NCBI GenBank assembly: GCA_002917075.1
Contig: NTMA01000027.1
Span: 186,001 to 250,000, forward strand
DNA: 64,000 bases
Reading direction: 5' to 3'
Source of the DNA: Hawksworthiomyces lignivorus
Lineage: Eukaryota > Ascomycota > Sordariomycetes > Ophiostomatales > Ophiostomataceae
Position 1 is the stretch's first letter; every line of letters starts with the position of its first letter. Of the stretch, positions 11,140 to 22,397 are shown piece after piece. The translations under genes and the position numbers were made by a program. The notes under the pieces were generated by a model that was given only the letters and a program-made list of their open reading frames with translations, had not been told where the DNA came from and searched no databases.

Positions 11140-13599
11140 TTATTCCATACTCTGCGACTGGCCATCCGGAAATTCAAAGTTGTCTAAAATGAAGTCATAA
11201 TTATACAGAATTGGCTCAAAATCCGCAGGCTGCTCCTCTATGGATGAAGTAAAGACGTTTTCCAATGCTATATCATCGAAGCGAAAATTCTTGTGGTCCC
11301 GCGTGGGCACATCTTTCGTCGTGTCGTATGTGTTGCGGCCAGGCGCTGGCGCATCACTGTCAGAGACCGGTCGGCCTGCCCCGATCGATGCAGCCATGTG
11401 TGTCTGGGTCATCAGCTGCGAGTCTGGCAGAAACGAGAAGGCTGGCGCACCCACCCCAAGCGTTTTAGACTGTGTAAACGGCTTTGATATGAGGCTGTCT
11501 TGCCAAACACTGGTGTCACCAAAGCTGGGGAGTTCGCTGGTAGCCATCCAGGCGTAGGGAAAGTAGCTAGATGACGCCGATACGAAATACGGCTCGGGTT
11601 TGAGGACTTGTATTGGTAAGGGAAGCCGGCCCTTCTTGACGACAGAGGCGAGAAAGTTGATTGCAGCATCTGCCGTTGCATACATCCCTCCCATTGCGCG
11701 GAGTACCTGCATGCTCTGGTCAAAGCGGAAGATGCTGGCATCACGCACATCGTCGTTCCCAGTGCGGATGTCGACCATGTGCGACAGGCATGCAGCCAGG
11801 AGTGCCGTGATGCCATTCAGTCCAAGAAAACGCACTTGGCCGCGATGCAGCATCGCCTGTGCAATCTTTGTCACCTTGCAGGCAGAGTCTTTGACTTTTA
11901 GTCTCGATGTTGTCCGGATCGACTGGGCTTCTGCAGTATTTGAAAACGGCTGCAGCGCTTGCGTGCGGTGCAAGACGTTTACCAAGGTAAGGTGGGACAA
12001 GCTCAGCATCGCCCAGTGGACTTCGGAGCAGCTCGTCGAGCCCATCTGCTGTGGTACTGGTGGGGGCCTGTAGATATTTGTAGGGACTTGCTTGAGCCAT
12101 TCGTCAATTTCTGCGTCACATTTTTGGAGTTCATGAGGCTGCTGCCCGTTTCGCTTGGGCACAACTATGGTTTTATGCGAAACAGCCGGTATCGTGCTCA
12201 GTGTCGTGTACTGTGTAGAGAGCACATGGCCGATGCAGACGCATAATTTCGCCAACTCGATACACATCAGCGCAGTGCTTTTTTGCTCTTCCACGTTTAA
12301 AATTGCGGATAGCTCGTGGTCGAACTCAGTCAGCGGCTCAATGCGGAAGTCTTCGAGGGTGAGCATGGTAACATCGAAGTCGTCGTCCCGAATACGCATC
12401 GGTCGGCGAGTTCCAAGCGCGAGCATTCTGTCGCGAATGAATAAGCTCCACCACATTCTTCGCCGGCGGCGCTGTACCTGGTCAGAGCCGCATGTTGAAG
12501 TTGGTTCGCGGTGAAGTCCCATGTTCTGCGCGACCAAGAGGGCCTGCGCTGTCCAGTACGATGTGTCCCTCCATTCGTTGTATTTGCTATACCAGGAGCT
12601 CATCAACAGCAGTGATTGAAAAACAGCGGCGCTGTCTGGCTCGACGTCGAATTCGTAGAGAAGCTTGACGCGCGTGAAGAAGACCTCACGGGCTTGCTTG
12701 GCGGTGTCGAAGCCTAACCGGTGAAGCTTGTGTTGTTCCAGCGAGCTCAGTCCGGCGAACATGACCGCCTGGAACAGCAGCAGACTGACGCGGCTGTCCT
12801 TTCGCTCGTTCAAGAGGGCGTCGACGAACGGCCTGAGGTCTATCATTGGCATGAAGGGATACACGCAGAAGATGTAACCCTTCAAGATCTCTATTCGCAA
12901 TTCAGGCTCTGGTATCGTCAGCGCTCCCTTGCGTGCGAGGAATTCCAAGTCGTCGGTAGGGATTTTATTTCGGAAAGGATGAATGAAGGAGGGGAGCTGC
13001 ACCGTTCCGCCGGGACTTGTATGTTGTTGAAGGGTCGTAGACCGTGAGTCCGGAGACACAAACGTCAGAACTTCGAGGGATTCAGATGGTGTATAGTCCG
13101 CTGTGAGACCAGTGTCGGCAGGCTGTTGATCATTTCCGATGTCCTCGTTCTCGCCTTCGAATGTAACATAGACGGGTAGGTCGCCGCCTGGAGCGGACTC
13201 AATTGCTGTTGGTGCGGTCTCAGGGCTGAACTTGTTATCGTGCGCTGCCCCGTCTGCACCCAGGTTGCGTACAGAATCGGAAGGCTGAAGTGAACCCGGC
13301 TCCGGTCCCGCGGTCTGGCTACAGTCAAGCCAGCGTTCGGCTTTGCCTCTTCTAGAGGCTAATAGTACACACTCCCGGTTGTCTAGTCGGCAGTTCGTGC
13401 AGCCGGATTCATTGCGTAAGACATCGCAGCGCACCTTTCTTGTTCTACAGTACTGGCATGCTCGCGATGCGCGGTATCTACGCGCACCCAATGCAGTAGT
13501 GTCATCATTCGAGTTCTTCCGCTTCCGATCTCCTAAAGGTCCAACTGGCGAACGTAGTTCGGCGTCGTCCGTCGACGCGGTAGCAAGCGGAGAATGCAT
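11140..13599 (-). CDS. Zn2Cys6 transcription factor, FarA/CTF1-like
   Basis: A nuclear C6 transcription activator, 819 aa with no intron. The binuclear zinc cluster is at residues 48-77 (Cys 48, 51, 58, 67, 70, 77; spacing 2-6-8-2-6) with CRTRKVRCDV and CTNCRLDNREC, followed by the basic SRRGKAERW. The middle homology region starts near FLARKGALTIPEP and continues with YPFMPMIDLRPF and a WWSLFIRDR segment, as in fungal-specific transcription factor domains. From memory, this zinc-cluster text and the YPFMPMID region most resemble the FarA/FarB and cutinase factor CTF1 group, whose members bind CCTCGG and switch on fatty-acid and cutin use. That site recurs in the promoters around this gene, which makes it the best candidate for local regulator. 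Orthology is inference. Confidence 0.9.
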   Translation of the reverse strand: MHSPLATASTDDAELRSPVGPLGDRKRKNSNDDTTALGARRYRASRACQYCRTRKVRCDVLRNESGCTNCRLDNRECVLLASRRGKAERWLDCSQTAGPEPGSLQPSDSVRNLGADGAAHDNKFSPETAPTAIESAPGGDLPVYVTFEGENEDIGNDQQPADTGLTADYTPSESLEVLTFVSPDSRSTTLQQHTSPGGTVQLPSFIHPFRNKIPTDDLEFLARKGALTIPEPELRIEILKGYIFCVYPFMPMIDLRPFVDALLNERKDSRVSLLLFQAVMFAGLSSLEQHKLHRLGFDTAKQAREVFFTRVKLLYEFDVEPDSAAVFQSLLLMSSWYSKYNEWRDTSYWTAQALLVAQNMGLHREPTSTCGSDQVQRRRRRMWWSLFIRDRMLALGTRRPMRIRDDDFDVTMLTLEDFRIEPLTEFDHELSAILNVEEQKSTALMCIELAKLCVCIGHVLSTQYTTLSTIPAVSHKTIVVPKRNGQQPHELQKCDAEIDEWLKQVPTNIYRPPPVPQQMGSTSCSEVHWAMLSLSHLTLVNVLHRTQALQPFSNTAEAQSIRTTSRLKVKDSACKVTKIAQAMLHRGQVRFLGLNGITALLAACLSHMVDIRTGNDDVRDASIFRFDQSMQVLRAMGGMYATADAAINFLASVVKKGRLPLPIQVLKPEPYFVSASSSYFPYAWMATSELPSFGDTSVWQDSLISKPFTQSKTLGVGAPAFSFLPDSQLMTQTHMAASIGAGRPVSDSDAPAPGRNTYDTTKDVPTRDHKNFRFDDIALENVFTSSIEEQPADFEPILYNYDFILDNFEFPDGQSQSME

Positions 13600-14724
13600 C
13601 GTGGAGCAGCCGATGACTATATCTGCAAGTTGACGCCAGAATGGATACGTGGAGAGAGGGAGCTTGCACGAGTGATTTCGCTCAGATTCATTTGTTTGGA
13701 GAACTACGAGATGCGCTTCTGTTTAGGAAAACGCTACACGGAAAGGCGCTGGCCATGCCGGGAATTCCGAAGTATGGGGTAAATGCGGAGTCGAAGGCGG
13801 GGATCAGAGCATGGGTGTTAGTCTTTTCTCGTGTAGAGCTCTACATAAGTCTAAGTCTCCTTTGGGATCGCCTACGCAAGAGTTCTTAGGTCAATTGGTC
13901 TGAACATCATCAGTCTAACGTCAATTCATATTTTCCCAAGCGCACAAGATGTGGCGCTGCCTGGGGTGCCTCCCCCAGGCCAAGGGTATATCAACATCCC
14001 CTGCTCCGTCCGTGTCCTGTGAGCGACGCAAGCTAGCGTGCGGGGAATTCAACCAGTGGTCAGAGAACGACCCTATTCACCTTTGGCATAGGTGTTTTGG
14101 CATGGGAAATCCCCTCACCCGTTGTAGCACTATTATTTCATTGGGCCAGTCTCGGGTAATGTTAAGGACCAAACGATGCTTTTTAACTAGCGGGTTTCCT
14201 AGCTCTCCTTCATGATCGAAAATTAATTGGCCCCGTGCTCGTTGATTTGCTACCCTTTGCCGGGTAATGCATCCTTAGCTTCGCAATCTTATCGAGCTTT
14301 CCTCGGCGTTCGTTTTTCATCTTCCTCGGACGGCTATTGCTCCCTTTCTTAGGTAATCCTCAATCAACATTGGTCTGCTCTTCCTCGGGCATGGCGAACA
14401 TCCTCCCCCATGGCCCATGGTTGGTGCAAGTGTACTATAGCTTGTACAATGCATTTTGCAAACATTTTGATACGAAGGCGCGTCCCGATACCGTGGCAAA
14501 CGGCGGAGCTTCGCTGGGCGAAGCGGGACCGCTTGTGTTGCTCTAATACCTGGTTGTAGACGGCTAGCAGCAGTTAAAAGTTGGTCGCGTTTTGGATACC
14601 TCTCGTAATTTAATCTTACAACCTATTCGCTCGTGCCCAAAAATCAAATACACTGCAGTAGCGGTGGTGACTTCATTTTTTTTTAAATTTGTGTGACGAC
14701 TTATCTTTACCATCCACCGCAATC
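13600..14724. other. 1.1-kb divergent intergenic region with hairpins
   Basis: This region separates the FarA-like regulator from the AtuA-like gene. It holds three CCTCGG hexamers (listed separately). It also holds a perfect hairpin of GCCTGGGG (13959-13966) with CCCCAGGC (13973-13980), and a second of GCTTCGC (14508-14514) with GCGAAGC (14518-14524), the latter nested inside a GTCCCG/CGGGAC pair. I see no supported gene. Confidence 0.55.
14301..14388 (+). promoter_or_regulatory. Cluster of three CCTCGG hexamers upstream of the AtuA-like gene
   Basis: CCTCGG occurs at 14301-14306, 14324-14329 and 14383-14388, all on the same strand within 88 nt and 340-420 nt upstream of the AtuA-like start. 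Three copies in 88 nt is far above the roughly one per 3 kb expected at this base composition. This is the densest candidate FarA/CTF1-type element in the window along with the ALDH/cyclase promoter. Confidence 0.6.
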
Positions 14725-16725
14725 ATGGGGAACTCTTGCGACGAGCGTGGCACTCGTCCTGTACGGATCGCAAACTGCTCTGGGGGCCAGATGGAGCCCG
14801 GGTGGCAGATGCGAAAGCAAGCCAGCTTGGGGCCAGTCGATTTTATCACTGGTGACTGGCTTGCAGAAAATAATCTAGCACAGGAACAGGCAGCTATCGC
14901 AGCTGGGACCGGCGAGGGCTTCAAGAGGAATGCTTGGGAAGCACTGCAGCTGAGCATGGACGTCATCGCAGAGAAGGGCATCAAGGTGATCATCGACGGC
15001 GGAGGACTAAATCCGCAAGCGCTGGCCGTGCACTGTCAAGAATTGATCGACAAGCATGGCTACAATCTGACGGTTGCCTTCGTGTCAGGAGACAACATGG
15101 TCGGACAAGTGAAAGCCACGCTCAAAGAACATGGCACGTTGCCGAACACTTTCCAGGACATTAACAAAAGCGCCCACAAGGACGTGACGTTCAAGGAAGA
15201 CGAGGTCCTGGCCTGTAATGCTTATATTGGCGCCAGGGGTATTGTCAAAGGCCTTGAAAATGGCGCCGACCTGATCATTTGCGGCCGTGTTGCCGACGCC
15301 TCGCCGGTCATTGGTGCTGCTTGGTGGTGGTATGGCTGGTCAGACACAGACTATGACCGTCTGGCCGGTGCCTTTTTGACTGGCCATCTGATCGAGTGCT
15401 CTGCCTATGTATCGGGATCCAACTTCTCGGGCTTCCACCGGTACCCCCTGGAGACATTTGTTGACTCGGGCTTTCCAATCGCTGAAGTGGAAGAGGACGG
15501 GTCTTGTATTATCACCAAGCACCCTGGCACGAACGGTATGGTGACGGAAGACACTGTAAAGTGCCAGCTCTTGTATGAGATCCAGGGAAACATGTATTTG
15601 AACAGCGATGTCAAGGCGCTGCTCGACAATGTCGAGGTGCACCAGGTTGGGGAGAATCGCGTTCGCTTCTCTGGCATCGTTGGACGTCCGCCGCCGCCAA
15701 CAACTAAGCTGGCCATTTATTACAAGGGCGGATTTGAGTCACAGAACTTGTCCAACGCGGCCGGGTACGCTACGCGCAAGAAGTACATTCTTTACGAAAT
15801 GCAGATTCGTGCTCGTCTCGAAGAGCAAGGCTTAAGCAATGCATTTACTGTCTTGGACTTCCAAGTGTAAGTTGATGGACGAGAGACCCAAAGTTGACTA
15901 CTTCATCCCTGCTCATTAATTTGTGTATATCAGTGTCGGCTGGCCGCGTCCCAACCCTCGTTTTCAGTTAGAATGCACCACTTATTACCGTATCTTCGCG
16001 CAGGCAACAACACCTGAGCCTCTTAGCGCGCTGAAGCTCTTGCTGGCAGACGAAACTATGCAGCATTTTTCAGGTAGAGTGCACATCCTATGTTCAGAGT
16101 AAAGGCTTGTTGCTCATGGCATCTTACTACAGGCCTTCATTGGTCCCAAGATCTTCGAACGGCAGACCCCAAGTCCTTTTACGTTTATTATCCGTGCATC
16201 GTATCTCAAGAAGAGATCCAGGAAGCAGTCCATATCCTCGGCCCAGGAGGCAAAGTTCAAAAGACGATTACGTGCACTCGCCCCCCCGCATACGAGCCCA
16301 TCGAGGAGCGCGAATCTTACGACACTCGTAACCCGATCGACATTGCATCACTTGGGCCGTTTGTTACAATGCCATTAGGAAATATTGCTCTAGGACGGTC
16401 AGGAGATAAGGGATCCAATATCAACTGCGGTTTGTTCGTGGAACACGCCGAAATATGGGACTGGTTCCGGACCTTTATGACCATTGATAGAATGAAGTCT
16501 CTAATTGGCGGGGATTGGAAAGATGAGTATCGCCTGGAGCGTGTTGAGTTCCCTAAAATATTTGCAGTTCACTTTGTCATCTATGGCATCCTCGGCCGTG
16601 GCGTTAGCAGCTCAACTCTGCTGGATAATCGCGGAAAGGGGTTCACTGACTACGTTCGGACTAAGCATATTGAAATCCCAGAGAGATTTCTCCAGTGGAC
16701 GTGGAAAGAAGATGACGATGAGTAA
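14725..16725 (+). CDS. AtuA-like protein (DUF1446, acyclic terpene utilisation type), three exons
   Basis: A predicted 624-aa protein of the AtuA/DUF1446 family. In Pseudomonas, atuA belongs to the acyclic terpene (citronellol/geraniol) utilisation cluster, but its biochemical activity is unproven. Exons are 14725-15866, 15934-16073 and 16133-16725; the joins give DFQV-VGWPRPNP and HFSG-LHWSQDLRTA. The N-terminal half has IANCSGGQMEPG, VDFITGDWLAE and IIDGGGLNP, and then ICGRVADASPVIGAAWWWYGW. The C-terminal part has NIALGRSGDKGSNIN, which starts the small domain seen in bacterial two-part versions, so this is the usual fungal fused form. The ATG at 14725 is preferred to an earlier non-ATG reading. 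It converges with the 3HCDH-propeller gene. A role in degrading isoprenoid or other branched CoA esters is inference. Confidence 0.9.
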
Positions 16726-16928
16726 TACTTTCAGTCGCAGGTCTCTTATCTTAGGCAAATACAAAGTAGAAGCAGAGTTATCTAACATATACAGATTGTG
16801 TCTCCCAGTCCAGTAACGCTTTCAGTTAGATCGTTGTGACCCCTGTTGGTGCTGCTGCAGTGGTTTTGCTGCAAAGGTAACCACTTTGTAGAAATATAAA
16901 CAATACACTAGGTTTTCCTAGGAAATAA

Positions 16929-18847
16929 CTAGAAAATGGCTATTCCTGTTAATGCTGTGCTTGGTTCATGAAAGATCTTTGTAAAGTGTTTTCCATCCAG
17001 ATCACATCGATAAAGGGAGCCTCCTAGATCTGTCAAGTAGATATGCCCATTCTTTTTGTCTAGTTTGACGCCTATAGCCTCATTCAAATGCTTCACAAGC
17101 ACCTTTTGACTGCCAGGGGTCTCGAAGAGTCCGTTATTGCCCAACTTTGCGGTGTATAAAGAATTTCCTAAAGGAAGCTCGCCGCGGTCCGTCCAGTATA
17201 GTGTATGTGATGTTTCATCGACCTCGAGGTCAATTGGTTCAGGGAGACCATCTAAAACAAGTTGGATATCGGGCCTATCTGCAGCGCTAAAGCCATCCGG
17301 AGTAGTGATGTTGGCACAGAAAATACGCCCCTTGCCCCCTTTGGAGGGACCCTTCTGTGTCCAGTAGAATTTGCCGAGGGCTGGTGCTACGCTGATACCA
17401 ACGCACCACCGCGTGGCATCCGCGATGTCAGCAGCTCTTGTCCAGTCTCCGGTCTGGACCAATGTTTCCAGCTCCGAGCCGTCAAAGTTGCAGCGCATGA
17501 CACGGAGGCCCTCACGGTCGCTAAAGTAAAGCTTTTCGCTTTGCGGCTCCACGACCAGCTGTTTCGGTGTGTGCACGGTACCCTGCGGTAAAATGGTCTT
17601 CATGTCTGATCCATCTCGTTTGGCGGAGTACACAGCGCCGTCATTCTTGCCTGGGGCGCCCATACAAGTCCAGAAGATGCGGCCGCTTGTGGCGTCAACA
17701 TCAATTCCATCTGGGAGAGCCTGCTTAGAGATGAGGACTTTTTCAACCTTGCCTTCGGGGTAAAACTGTAGAACGCGGCCACTCTCGAGCGACGGTACGT
17801 CGGCTGATAGACCGATATCCAAAGCAATAATGCTAGGTGGTGGTGGATACAAGCCGCCTGCAGAGCTCTTCGCGCCGAGTTTCCCTTGGCTGAGATACTC
17901 TTTCCGGAGCCAGTCGACGGGAACCGAGCCCAGTTTGCGTTCTTCGATATAATGGTCTTCAATATAGGCCACAGTATCAAGACCGACCTCTAAAGTTCTT
18001 ATTAGAATCCATGGTAGCGAGATTCGCAAAGGGGGACAAAGAATAGGAATTTGCTTACGATCCATCAGTCGACAGGGTCCCTGGCCACCTTTTGTCATCA
18101 TCAGATACCACATCTGATCTATCTCCTCTGGCACAGATACGCCTTCCGCCAGAATGGTGAGGGTCTCGCGTTTTACGGCAGCCCAAAGGCGATTAAAAAT
18201 AAAGCCGCTTGACTCCTTTCTAGCGACAAAAGGAATTGTGCCGGCTTCTTTCTGGCGGTCCGCCAGAAACGGGAAAATCTCGGGCGCAGTGAAGCCGTCT
18301 GTCATAAGCTCAACTATCATCATGACTGGAGGCATATAGTAGTGGGTGTTGAGAATGCGAGTTTTTGTCCTATCCCTGACCTTGTCTAGCATTTCAGATG
18401 ACCTGTATGATGAGGAGTTGCTGGCCAGAATGGCATCGGCAGGAGCAAGTGCTTCTAGCTCCGCCAGAGTGTCAATCTTGAGGCCCAGTTTCTCTGGCAC
18501 CACTTCAATCACCAGCCAGGCATCATTGACTGCCGCTTCGAGGCTGTCAAATACAAGAACAGCTCCTGACGGGGCTGAAGGGCTGTGCCTGTATTTGTCT
18601 CCTTCTGCCTCGATATACTTGAGGCTTGCGTCTCGTTGCTCAGGGCTCGGGTCGTAGATATTGACATTATACCCCCCTGAGATCCAGCAGGCAGCTGTTG
18701 AGAGGAATATTAGTTTTGAGAATATTAAAGCCATTCATATCCGGAAGGTTATTACGCACCAATTCTGCGTCCAAGAACACCCGCACCAATGACGGCTACG
18801 GGTCGAGACTTGTAGTTGCTTGGTGGCGTCCATTTCGACATTGTCAT
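16929..18847 (-). CDS. 3-hydroxyacyl-CoA dehydrogenase fused to a YWTD-type beta-propeller, three exons
   Basis: A two-part protein of 594 aa. Exons are 18847-18760, 18694-18059 and 17989-16929; the introns are 65 and 69 nt, and joins read RRI-AACWISGGYN and LMD-QVGLDTVAYI. Residues 1 to about 295 form a full NAD-dependent 3-hydroxyacyl-CoA dehydrogenase/lambda-crystallin fold: GAGVLGRRIAA nucleotide loop, ASNSSSY, the catalytic stretch NTHYYMPPVMMIVELM, GFIFNRLW, and the C-terminal helical domain ending KSSAGGLYP. From about residue 310 to the end there are repeated blade motifs of the LDL-receptor type (IFWTCMG, LYFSDREG, FYWTQKG, LYWTDRG, IYLTDLGG), each followed by a blade ending such as CNFDGSELETL. 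The propeller's role is unknown; it may bind a partner or a sugar-like group. There is no PTS1. It lies 3' to 3' with the AtuA-like gene. Confidence 0.88.
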
Positions 18848-20006
18848 TTTGGAGATCTGTAAATATCGCAACAGACTAGACAAGAGTCCTCTGAAATGTT
18901 CAATAAGTGAAATATCTTTATCTTGATGTACAGCAGACAATATCCAACATGAACGAGCCGACAACTAAAGCTTTTATTAAAAACCGAACATTCCTCACAC
19001 TCCTTGGCCACAATGCCTCCTCGCCTCCACGACCTTGCCGAACATCCGCTATAATCGCGAATTACGAGCGAGCCCGATAATGACGATTCTGAATTAGATT
19101 CTAGATGATCTAGAAGGCTTCTACGAAGCTTTTGTTAGCGCATCTCGCGACGTCACAGTGAACGGTCCGCCCGAACCCGATGCATAAGGACCCGTAAATC
19201 TGCTTAGATCCTCGGCATTTGGGTACTGCAATAGCGAACCGTAGTTAAGAGCAAAATTGCATGATGAGCACATTGTAATTCCTTGCGCTCTCAGAGGTCA
19301 GGCAATATAATTACCTCAGCTTGTGCAAAGAGATTTCAGTGGCTGCAACCCAGCAGTTATCGCTGGTCTGAGTGGCAACATTATTAGTGGGTCTGTGCTT
19401 GGAGCTCGGCACGCTGGATGGGCCCCCACGTAGATAAAACGCCACATCATGGAACTCGCCCCTTTTAGCTTCTAAGTGCCGAGAGTGCTTGCAGATGCGG
19501 CTTAGAGCTCTGATAACCTCCTTTTCTTCATGGTCCTCGATATACTCGCGATGCCCTCACATTGGATCAAAAATATTGCTGCGAATTTATCGAATACTTC
19601 TGCACCAGAACACTTCGTTACACTCAGCTACTGCTAGTAATACCGAGATTTCTGCATTTTGAATTCCCAATATTCCGTTTGAAAAGCAATTGTGTAAAGT
19701 GACGCCTGGATGACACAGGGAGGGGTTTCTTTTTTTTTTTTGGTTCTCATTTATTCTTTGTTTTTTTTTTAAATAAAAAAACGTAGAATTCCGCTGAGTT
19801 GGTTGTAACTTGCTGAAGTTACTAAATTCGCAGAAGAAAACCTCGAATAATAACACCTTTTAAGATCAATTCTCAATTGCAAACAAGAATTTAAAATTCT
19901 ATCAATAAACAGATTCTCAATTACATAGCATTTTATCCCTCTAACAAAACGTATTCTCCCTACAACAAAAATATAATGCAAAAATCTAGCCCTATTACAT
20001 ATACAT
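18848..20006. other. Intergenic region with one CCTCGG and poly-T tracts
   Basis: About 1.16 kb upstream of the 3HCDH-propeller gene and downstream of the b5-reductase gene. It has T-rich tracts at 19730-19770. A short reading at 19013 onward starts like a gene but is stopped quickly, and I do not annotate it. Confidence 0.5.
19210..19215 (+). promoter_or_regulatory. CCTCGG hexamer upstream of the 3HCDH-propeller gene
   Basis: A single copy of the FarA/CTF1-type hexamer, about 360 nt upstream of the start at 18847. Confidence 0.35.
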
Positions 20007-21486
20007 TTAGAATAAAAACACCTGGTCATCCATCTTCGATGTGGCTCCTGGCTGCTTAAAGCCCAAGCTCGTCAAAGACTTCTTTGCTGCGTTCACCATT
20101 CCCGGTGGGCCGCAGATCATGATCTTGTTTTCGACGCTTGGAGCTGGGAACTTCTGCGCCATGAGGTCCTTGGTTACGTATCCTTTTCCATACTTCCAGT
20201 TTTGCGGGGGGTTATCTAGCAGATAGAATACCTTCAGGTTTTGGGGATATTTCCTGGCAAAAGCTTCAAGCTCGTGGCGTAAAAGGATGTCGTCTTCGGC
20301 GCGGTTCGCATAGATCAGGCTCACTTGGGTCAAATCTCTGTCGTCCTCACAGATGGCACGGATGAGCTGATACATGGGTGTGATTCCGGTTCCGCCTGCG
20401 AGCATGCCAATCCTCTTGCACAAACCACGGCGGTAACGCATTGCACCCTTGGGTCCACGGAACTGCACTTCGTCGCCTACTTCCAGCTTGGAGAGGTAGC
20501 CGCCCGTCAGCAGGCCATCTGGGTAGGCCTTGATAACGAGCTCGAGAACGCCGCGGTCCGCGTTGTTCGAGATTGGAGTATACGACCTGGTCACTGCCTG
20601 CCCATTGACGGTTGCCTTTATGGCCACGTGCTGGCCAATAGGCAGCCCGAGGATGGCTTCTGGCGTCGGCAGCGCAAAAGCCAACAAGAAGACATTTGGT
20701 GCGATGATCTCTTTTTTCGTAAGGGGAAGCGGGTGGTATGTCGCCGGGTGCAGCCAGCCGTGCTGCGTCAGCAGATCTGGCTGGATAGGCTTTGGTAGTT
20801 TAATATGTCGAGGATACTTGGTGAAGCCGGATTCAATGTGGAGAACCTTGCTCAGTTTTCTCGCAGCCACAACACCGCAAATTGAAGAGATGGCGGATGC
20901 AATGATAAAGCCCTCAGTGAAGCTAGACAGAGGGCGCTCAGAAAGGGTTGGACGGCCTAAAGGCAGCAAGTCCTCTATGCGCAAATTGAACTGACGTTTC
21001 CAAATGGAGCTGATATTGTTAGTGCCAAGAGTAACATAGACGAAGCCCAAGGCTCCAAGTGCGACAACTGTTGTGCCTGTAGTGGCCAAAGCGGCGCTGC
21101 CTGCTTGTTTGCTCGATGTCTGCTTCGCAGGTGTGACGGAGAGGCGAACTGGCTTGGCTGTGCGTTTTTTGTTACCGCCTTTGACTTGACCGATGCAATA
21201 GGCCTTCATGATTTCGTCTGCATCCTCGGAGTGGCCAGCGTTGTCGAATGCTTCAGAAGCATCTGTGCCAGCAGCCTCAATTAGCACATCAGCACCGCCA
21301 GGGTGGTCGTTGATGTACTTGGTGAGATCATACACTGTCATGCTGCATTAGCGTTTCTGTTCTGGCGTAGAGCAGCATTTCCTGGTTGATATTACCTTTG
21401 CCGTGTATCGTCATCCAGGTATCTTCTTTGTCTTTATGCTCTGTTACCTCCTTGGAAGTAAATTCACGGTCTGCAGAGACGGCCAT
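20007..21486 (-). CDS. Cytochrome b5 / NADH-cytochrome b5 reductase fusion, two exons
   Basis: A membrane-linked electron-transfer flavoprotein of 472 aa that moves electrons from NAD(P)H through FAD to a built-in cytochrome b5 haem. Exons are 21486-21396 and 21334-20007; the join MTIHGK-VYDLTKYI falls inside the b5 domain. The b5 domain (about 1-75) has both haem ligands: His41 in HPGG and His65 in NAGHSEDA, with the usual 24-residue spacing. A hydrophobic stretch follows near residues 100-125 and another near 170-190. The reductase domain has RSYTPIS for FAD, GGTGITPMYQ for NAD(P)H, CGPPGM, and the terminal VFLF typical of b5 reductases. It is divergent from the P450 gene, and the shared promoter has two CCTCGG-type sites, so it is a good candidate for that P450's redox partner. 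Confidence 0.94.
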
Positions 21487-21521
21487 GTTGAAATCTGATA
21501 TGAAATTGTGATTGAGACTGC

Positions 21522-21564
21522 AAAAAAAAAAAGAAAAAGAAAAAAAAGAAAAAGAAAAAAAAGG
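21522..21564. repeat. A/G-rich low-complexity tract
   Basis: A purine tract (a pyrimidine tract on the b5-reductase gene strand) about 36 nt upstream of its start codon. Such CT-rich tracts are common in core promoters of filamentous fungi. Confidence 0.7.
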
Positions 21565-21839
21565 AAATGGTCTGTCAAGAAGAGATGTCGTCCGGGTCGC
21601 TAGGCGAAAACAGGGCGAGGGAATATATATTTAGGGATAGTTTCAATTAGAGGATCTGACAAACTGTTACAATCTACGAACTGGAATTGCGCAGACAGCG
21701 TAATTATGATTATTTCGACTAGAGTTTTATTGCATTTATTAGCCCATCCCAGCCAAATGTTATTAGATAGAATATTATTTTGCTTCAATTGCCACGTAAA
21801 AGTCGTAAATAATGGATCCTAATCCGACACTTACAGCAT

Positions 21840-22106
21840 CCGAGGCTCAAGTGGGGCGCAGGATTACGTCGTACAGGCTCCGTTCCGGAACAGTGTTCAT
21901 ACGGCCCGCGCGGCGGTTGATAATTGCAGCCTTCGGTCAACAGCGAAGCCCGACAAGCTGTCCCGAATTTGCCCGACTATTTACCAAACTTTCAAATTGC
22001 CATTCGTGATACCATAAACGTCTATGCCTTCGGCCTCGCGTCTCCGTGTTTCACCCCGATTGGAAATTTAGAGTCCCAAAATACGACTCAGTGCCACTTG
22101 CCTCGG
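21840..22106. promoter_or_regulatory. Two CCTCGG-type hexamers in the b5-reductase/P450 promoter
   Basis: CCGAGG at 21840-21845 and CCTCGG at 22101-22106 in the 911-nt region between the two divergent start codons. They could serve both genes. Confidence 0.5.
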
Positions 22107-22259
22107 CAGAGGCCTATATTGGTCCACTTATCACCGGCTGTCATCCATTATTTTCCTGTCGCTATTACCGTTATCATTGGCGTCGTTGATGTTATTGATG
22201 CTGTCAATGTTGCTGTTGTTATTGACGCCATTCGAAGCTGTAAATAAATAAAAAAATCA

Positions 22260-22269
22260 AACACACACG

Positions 22270-22300
<31 letters not shown>
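22260..22300. repeat. Dinucleotide microsatellite (AC)n-(AT)n
   Basis: An AC run interrupted once by a G, passing directly into an AT run, about 100 nt upstream of the P450 start codon. It could vary in length between strains. Confidence 0.9.
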
Positions 22301-22397
22301 CCTGCGAATTTCCGGGATAGAAATACAGCGATGTTTAACTATGAGTTAGATAACAACTAAACATCAAGACAGATACTGGCTTATCACTCTAGGCGTC

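Noticed and set aside
19013..19190. A short ATG-started reading that opens like a coding exon and later shows an acidic DDSELDS-like stretch.
   Set aside because: It is stopped after about 13 codons and the rest needs frame changes. No family is recognisable, and decayed mobile DNA is only a guess.
22260..22300. The AC/AT microsatellite as a CRISPR or regulatory array.
   Set aside because: It is a simple dinucleotide repeat without spacers, and CRISPR arrays do not occur in fungal nuclear genomes.
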